A DNA stretch of 7,886 nt, taken from Bacteroidales bacterium. Its GTDB lineage: Bacteria; Bacteroidota; Bacteroidia; Bacteroidales; P3. The stretch covers positions 1 through 7,886 of the forward strand of contig JAEEIS010000022.1 of assembly GCA_016281475.1 (NCBI GenBank). The letters run 5' to 3'. Both the position numbers and the translations under genes were made by a program. Of the stretch, positions 5,118 through 7,886 are shown one piece after another. The notes beneath the pieces are model-generated. The model saw only the letters and a program-made list of their open reading frames with translations. It made no database searches and had not been told where the DNA came from. Every line of letters starts with the position of its first letter. The first letter of the stretch is position 1.

Positions 5118-6318
5118 ATACAGCACTTAATGAAAGACGTAGATTGCCGACAGGCTCTGCATAGCCCGCGTAGGTGTATTCTGCCTCACCCACGAAAGAG
5201 AGCCCCTTCTGTGTGGTGTAGGTGAGACGGGGCTGGATGCGCCAGAGGTAGTCAAGGTCGTAGCCACGGCCAAAGACGATAGCAGTGCCATAGATGGCTG
5301 GCACAGGGCCTTCGTCCATGTGCTGGGCATAGCCCATGAAGAGGCCTGGCCGCCAGTGGCCGCGGTTGCGCTCGATGTCGAGCCACACGGTGTTGAAGTG
5401 CCAGTCACGGAAATCCAAAAGGGTGCCTCCCACACTCTGATACATCAGATAACCACCCAACGAACATCCCTCATACAGGCTGTTGTTGAGAAGGGTTTGC
5501 ACCTTGACGGTAAAACCTTCTTCAAAGCGGTAGCTGCCGAAAATGGAGTAGCTCAACGAACGGTGCAGTGGCTGGGATGATGCCATACCAACAGTATTCA
5601 CCACAGGCTGTATGGTTTTGAGGTTGGCAGCGGCACCAATGAATAATCTCGACGTGCGGTAACGCAGCTGGGCATTCAGCTCGGGCAAAATGCTATGTCT
5701 TGCAAACAAGGTGGAGGAGGCCGGCACACCGTTGAGCAGTCCCTGACTCATGTTGTCCAACTGCCATTGCGCCACCGCAATAATCTCCCAGTTGCCGGTG
5801 GGGAAGTAGCTATACCTCACCTGCGGCTGGCGGGCATAGCAATGGAACGGAGCACCCATGTTCAGCGGGTTGGTCATAGGCATTATTTCGTGGACGACCA
5901 TGGCATACCAATATTGTCCGGCAGTGAGTTCGTGCTTGTCCCAATTCATGCGGAAGTAGGCATGGCGCAGACGCAAGTTGTTGATAGTTGCGTTGGTGGC
6001 ACCCGTGAAGTCACCTTCCACAAAGGCCGAAGTCTTTGCACCCAACATCTCAGGACCGGTTATTTTAAGACCTAAGCGCGCCGTGATGGCAAGCATATTG
6101 GCCTGCCAGCCGTCGTTGATGTCACGGCCAAGGCTGTCGCGCACGATGGGCTTAGGATAGAACAGCATCATATCCTCGCGTCCGCCCACCACACTGCGGC
6201 TGTCGGCATAGTAGTGGGGATTGACAAAGCCGTTCCACCTGAGGGAAAAGTCCTGGGCACGTCCGACTAGTCCGACCAGTCCGACTAGTCCGACAAACAG
6301 TAATGCGTGTTTCCTCAT
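5107..6318 (-). CDS. Outer-membrane beta-barrel protein, DcaP/porin-like
   Basis: This 403-residue protein has a signal peptide (residues 1-21, probable cleavage after GRA before QDF) and ends in AVYAF. The terminal Phe and alternating aromatic strands are typical of proteins inserted by BamA. FVEGDFTG (99-106), then NLRLRHAYFRMNW (114-126) and LTAGQYWYAM (131-140), resemble the barrel of DcaP-like porins, with GAPF (155-158) as in related Bacteroidales proteins. A pore for small molecules is inferred; the substrate is unknown. The ATG overlaps the stop of the upstream membrane-protein gene by four bases (6315-6318), and the 3' end overlaps the PHP gene, so all three are probably translated in tandem. 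The signal-peptide core (LVGLVGLVGLVG) is encoded by 9-bp tandem repeats. Confidence 0.82.
   Translation of the reverse strand: MRKHALLFVGLVGLVGLVGRAQDFSLRWNGFVNPHYYADSRSVVGGREDMMLFYPKPIVRDSLGRDINDGWQANMLAITARLGLKITGPEMLGAKTSAFVEGDFTGATNATINNLRLRHAYFRMNWDKHELTAGQYWYAMVVHEIMPMTNPLNMGAPFHCYARQPQVRYSYFPTGNWEIIAVAQWQLDNMSQGLLNGVPASSTLFARHSILPELNAQLRYRTSRLFIGAAANLKTIQPVVNTVGMASSQPLHRSLSYSIFGSYRFEEGFTVKVQTLLNNSLYEGCSLGGYLMYQSVGGTLLDFRDWHFNTVWLDIERNRGHWRPGLFMGYAQHMDEGPVPAIYGTAIVFGRGYDLDYLWRIQPRLTYTTQKGLSFVGEAEYTYAGYAEPVGNLRLSLSAVYAF
6261..6294. repeat. 9-bp tandem repeat inside a signal-peptide coding region
   Basis: About 3.8 copies of GTCGGACTA (minus-strand sense; one copy has G as its last base) encode the repeated Gly-Leu-Val core of the outer-membrane protein's signal peptide. 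Because the unit is three codons long, slippage would lengthen or shorten the hydrophobic core without breaking the frame. Confidence 0.8.
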
Positions 6319-7040
6319 TTCTTGCTTCCTCCCGCCAAGGCTAAGATGAGACCCAGTGCCACGCCCAGCAGTGCGGCAAACAGCACTTGGAATGTCGGGG
6401 GCAGAATAAAGGTGATGGTGTGTGCGGGGAACCAGAAGAGGGGTATGGTCTTCTTAAACACCACATTCCACTGCACGTCCCAGTTAATCTTGCTGGCGAA
6501 AATCTCGCGCATCTTGATGGGCTTGAACAGTCCACGCACGGTGCCGCCATTCTCCAAGATATGGATGTCGGTACATTTGTGGAAGGTCATCATCACCGGT
6601 GCGAAAATAGTATTCATCAGCACGCTGACGGCGAAGGCGATGCCCACCTTGCCCCATGTCAGCTCGGAGGCCTTGAAGATGCCCACGTAGGCGGGTACAT
6701 GCCCTGTAGTGTCTTTCAGTGCGTCGGCCACGGTGCCCAAGAAGGTAGGAACACCACTCTTGAAGATGACCATCGCCATAGCGATGCAAACGCCTAAGAA
6801 TCCCCACACCATCATGCGGGGCAGCACGCCGAAGCCTTTCTTGTTGTACACGCCCTCGCGGATGCGCAGGGCCAGCATCTCGCCAAAGGTGGCAAGGATG
6901 GCAAACTTGAAGAACGCCATGATGTAGGGATGCGCTGCCGTGGAAGCCTTGAACCACTCAAAGAATCCCGTAGCAGGAATAAAGAACGGGGCCAACACGA
7001 CCACCACGATTAAGATAACTAACCAATCTTGTTTTTTCAT
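6315..7040 (-). CDS. Multi-pass inner-membrane protein, Mpv17/PMP22-like (tentative)
   Basis: This 241-residue integral membrane protein has about five or six hydrophobic segments, near residues 6-24, 37-58, 74-95, 132-153 and 198-236 (the last long enough for two helices). The second begins HPYIMAFFKFAILATFGEMLA. The C-terminal part, with KINWDVQWN (184-192) and FWFPAHTITFILPP (202-215), resembles the C-terminal signature of the Mpv17/PMP22 family, though the eukaryotic WPxxQxxNFxxVP spacing is off by one residue. I therefore keep that name tentative. The biochemical role is unknown; eukaryotic relatives are linked to small-solute passage across organelle membranes. It starts 18 nt after hicA and shares an ATGA overlap with the porin-like gene downstream, suggesting a linked role in the cell envelope. 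Confidence 0.8.
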   Translation of the reverse strand: MKKQDWLVILIVVVVLAPFFIPATGFFEWFKASTAAHPYIMAFFKFAILATFGEMLALRIREGVYNKKGFGVLPRMMVWGFLGVCIAMAMVIFKSGVPTFLGTVADALKDTTGHVPAYVGIFKASELTWGKVGIAFAVSVLMNTIFAPVMMTFHKCTDIHILENGGTVRGLFKPIKMREIFASKINWDVQWNVVFKKTIPLFWFPAHTITFILPPTFQVLFAALLGVALGLILALAGGSKK

Positions 7041-7058
7041 ATATAGACTTTTTAATTA

Positions 7059-7256
7059 TTAATTGAATTTTACAGGAGGAATGCCCAGCTGTTTGCAAAT
7101 GGCACGGGCTGTGGGTTCGGCAATGTCATTGTGCAAAGGCACGACTGTCTTATTGCCGTTTGCTTGATTTTGGTATTGCGCATGACTACCCTTCTGTCTA
7201 CCTGTCGGAAAACATTGGTTCTCGCGCAAGAATCGAAGGAATTTCTCTTTCTTCAT
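7059..7256 (-). CDS. hicA: HicA toxin (mRNA interferase), type II toxin-antitoxin
   Basis: HicA is a small double-stranded-RNA-binding-fold ribonuclease that cleaves mRNA in the cytoplasm until HicB blocks it. The 65-residue protein has the hallmark GRQKGSHAQY (19-28) with catalytic His25, then a strand with TVVPLHND (37-44) and the closing helix RAICKQLGI (51-59). Its length is normal for the family and no catalytic residue seems lost, so it should be active. The start overlaps the hicB stop by four bases (ATGA, 7253-7256), the coupling expected for antitoxin-first hicBA operons. The region 7201-7380 is only about 44% GC by hand count, unlike the 60% or more of the neighbours, suggesting acquisition by transfer. 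Confidence 0.93.
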   Translation of the reverse strand: MKKEKFLRFLRENQCFPTGRQKGSHAQYQNQANGNKTVVPLHNDIAEPTARAICKQLGIPPVKFN

Positions 7257-7477
7257 GCGTTTATGGCAATATTGCGACTCGTGTATCTATGTCCAGAATA
7301 GAGCCGCTTAATATTTTCGGCACGGTCTTCTAGCACTAGTTCAATGGCCTCACGGATATTGTTCATCAACTCTTCCTCTGTGTGTCCTTGCGATATGGCT
7401 TCAGGCAACTGCTGGCATTGCCCGCAATAAAGACCTGTGACTGGGTCATGTTCAATTATAATTGTGTATTCTGCCAT
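7253..7477 (-). CDS. hicB: HicB antitoxin, short form
   Basis: HicB binds and inhibits HicA. The 74-residue protein has the partial RNase H-like fold of the family: EYTIIIEHDPVTGLYCGQCQQL (3-24), then LPEAISQGHTEEELMNNIREAIELVLED (24-51). It ends about 20 residues later, with no room for the ribbon-helix-helix or helix-turn-helix domain that longer HicB proteins (about 110-145 residues) use to repress their own promoter. Neutralisation of HicA is expected; autorepression by HicB alone is doubtful. It starts 24 nt after the GH3 stop codon and may depend on read-through or on a promoter inside that gene. Confidence 0.92.
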   Translation of the reverse strand: MAEYTIIIEHDPVTGLYCGQCQQLPEAISQGHTEEELMNNIREAIELVLEDRAENIKRLYSGHRYTSRNIAINA

Positions 7478-7489
7478 AATGATATTGTT

Positions 7490-7504
7490 TGATTATTCTG
7501 ATTA
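7490..7504. repeat. TGATTA direct repeat in the hicB leader
   Basis: TGATTA occurs at 7490-7495 and 7499-7504, 9 bp apart, in the 24-bp gap between GH3 and hicB (the second copy covers the GH3 stop codon). It is the only repeated motif in the presumed hicBA leader. It could be a binding site, or chance in AT-rich sequence. Confidence 0.25.
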
Positions 7505-7886
7505 CTCATATTTTATTTTCAACTCCACTAAGTCCCTGTCGGCGCTGCTGAAGCCCACCAGCAGCGTAATCTCGCTGCCTGTAGGTATCGGTACCATCTC
7601 TTGTGTTTCCTCGTCAAAGGAGCGCAGCCAATAGGGGTCGATGTCTATCTCAAATGGTTGCGACTCTCCTTCGGCCACTGCCACACGTTGAAAACCCACC
7701 AACTGCTTGCGCGGTTCCTGAGTGCCCTCCTCACCCTTGAGGTAGACCTCCACCACCGTGCTGCCCCTACCGCCGAATTCTCCCGCTCTTGAAGGCTTAA
7801 CCATTCTTACCGTTCCACACACTTGGCCATCTTTCCACCGCACATTCTCCAGCCCATACTTGGCATAACTCAATCCATAACCGAAG
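7502..7886 (-). CDS. Glycoside hydrolase family 3 protein, C-terminal fragment (continues past window)
   Basis: Only the last 127 residues are in the window; the reading frame stays open to the edge at 7886. They begin with FGYGLSY, the signature that opens the C-terminal fibronectin-III-like domain of GH3 beta-glucosidases and beta-xylosidases. The domain then shows VVEVYLKG, RKQLVGFQRVAV, a Pro-rich turn and GSEITLLVGFSSAD near the end, all typical of that fold. GH3 enzymes release terminal sugars from beta-linked oligosaccharides, usually in the periplasm in Bacteroidetes. The SFDEETQEMVP stretch before the last strands recalls xylosidase-type members, but the catalytic domains lie outside the window and the substrate cannot be named. 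The apparent start at 7873 is a TTG inside the domain and is not a real start. Confidence 0.92.
   Translation of the reverse strand, partial: FGYGLSYAKYGLENVRWKDGQVCGTVRMVKPSRAGEFGGRGSTVVEVYLKGEEGTQEPRKQLVGFQRVAVAEGESQPFEIDIDPYWLRSFDEETQEMVPIPTGSEITLLVGFSSADRDLVELKIKYE

Noticed and set aside
4266..5225. 319-codon open frame on the plus strand opposite the PHP phosphatase gene
   Set aside because: It mirrors the coding frame of a gene with a complete catalytic motif set, and its translation has no signal, domain or plausible leader.

Overview
The window looks like chromosomal DNA of a Bacteroidales bacterium (phylum Bacteroidota; a Prevotella- or Bacteroides-like gut organism is my best guess, not proven). 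The reasons are a TATCTTTG box typical of the Bacteroidetes -7 promoter element ahead of the first gene, A-rich gene leaders without a Shine-Dalgarno sequence, two Sec/SPII lipoproteins, an outer-membrane beta-barrel protein and a GH3 glycosidase. Coding regions are GC-rich (about 60% or more in the lines I counted), while most spacers are AT-rich.

Left half, plus strand. At 220-1410 lies a complete iron-sulfur L-serine dehydratase (sdaA-like) with a forced GTG start, its own promoter, a 9-bp inverted repeat over the -33 region and a pair of 27-nt direct repeats further upstream. Next come a small secreted protein of unknown function (1568-2071) and two lipoprotein genes coupled by an ATGA overlap: a YD-repeat (RHS-like) lipoprotein (2183-3040) and an unrecognised 240-residue lipoprotein (3037-3759). 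The two spacers of this half each carry a copy of the same short palindromic repeat (1446-1506 and 2089-2128). The first copy follows a period-7 tandem repeat. The second sits inside an 80-bp segment bounded by perfect 10-bp inverted repeats.

Right half, minus strand, read from 7886 down to 3763. First is the C-terminal end of a GH3 beta-glycosidase, cut by the window edge. It is followed by an AT-rich hicBA toxin-antitoxin pair, a multi-pass membrane protein (Mpv17/PMP22-like, tentative), a DcaP-like outer-membrane porin-type protein, a PHP-family histidinol-phosphatase-like enzyme and an Ogt-type O6-methylguanine DNA methyltransferase. From hicB to ogt every junction is an overlap or a gap of at most 18 nt, so these six genes may be one transcription unit, although their functions do not form an obvious pathway. 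The two halves converge at 3759/3763 with only 3 bp between stop codons.

No tRNA, rRNA, CRISPR array, complete insertion sequence or phage gene is visible. No spacer exceeds 300 bp. I find no convincing undescribed system. The most unusual structures are the repeat-bearing spacers, the AT-rich hicBA insert and the coupled YD-repeat lipoprotein pair.
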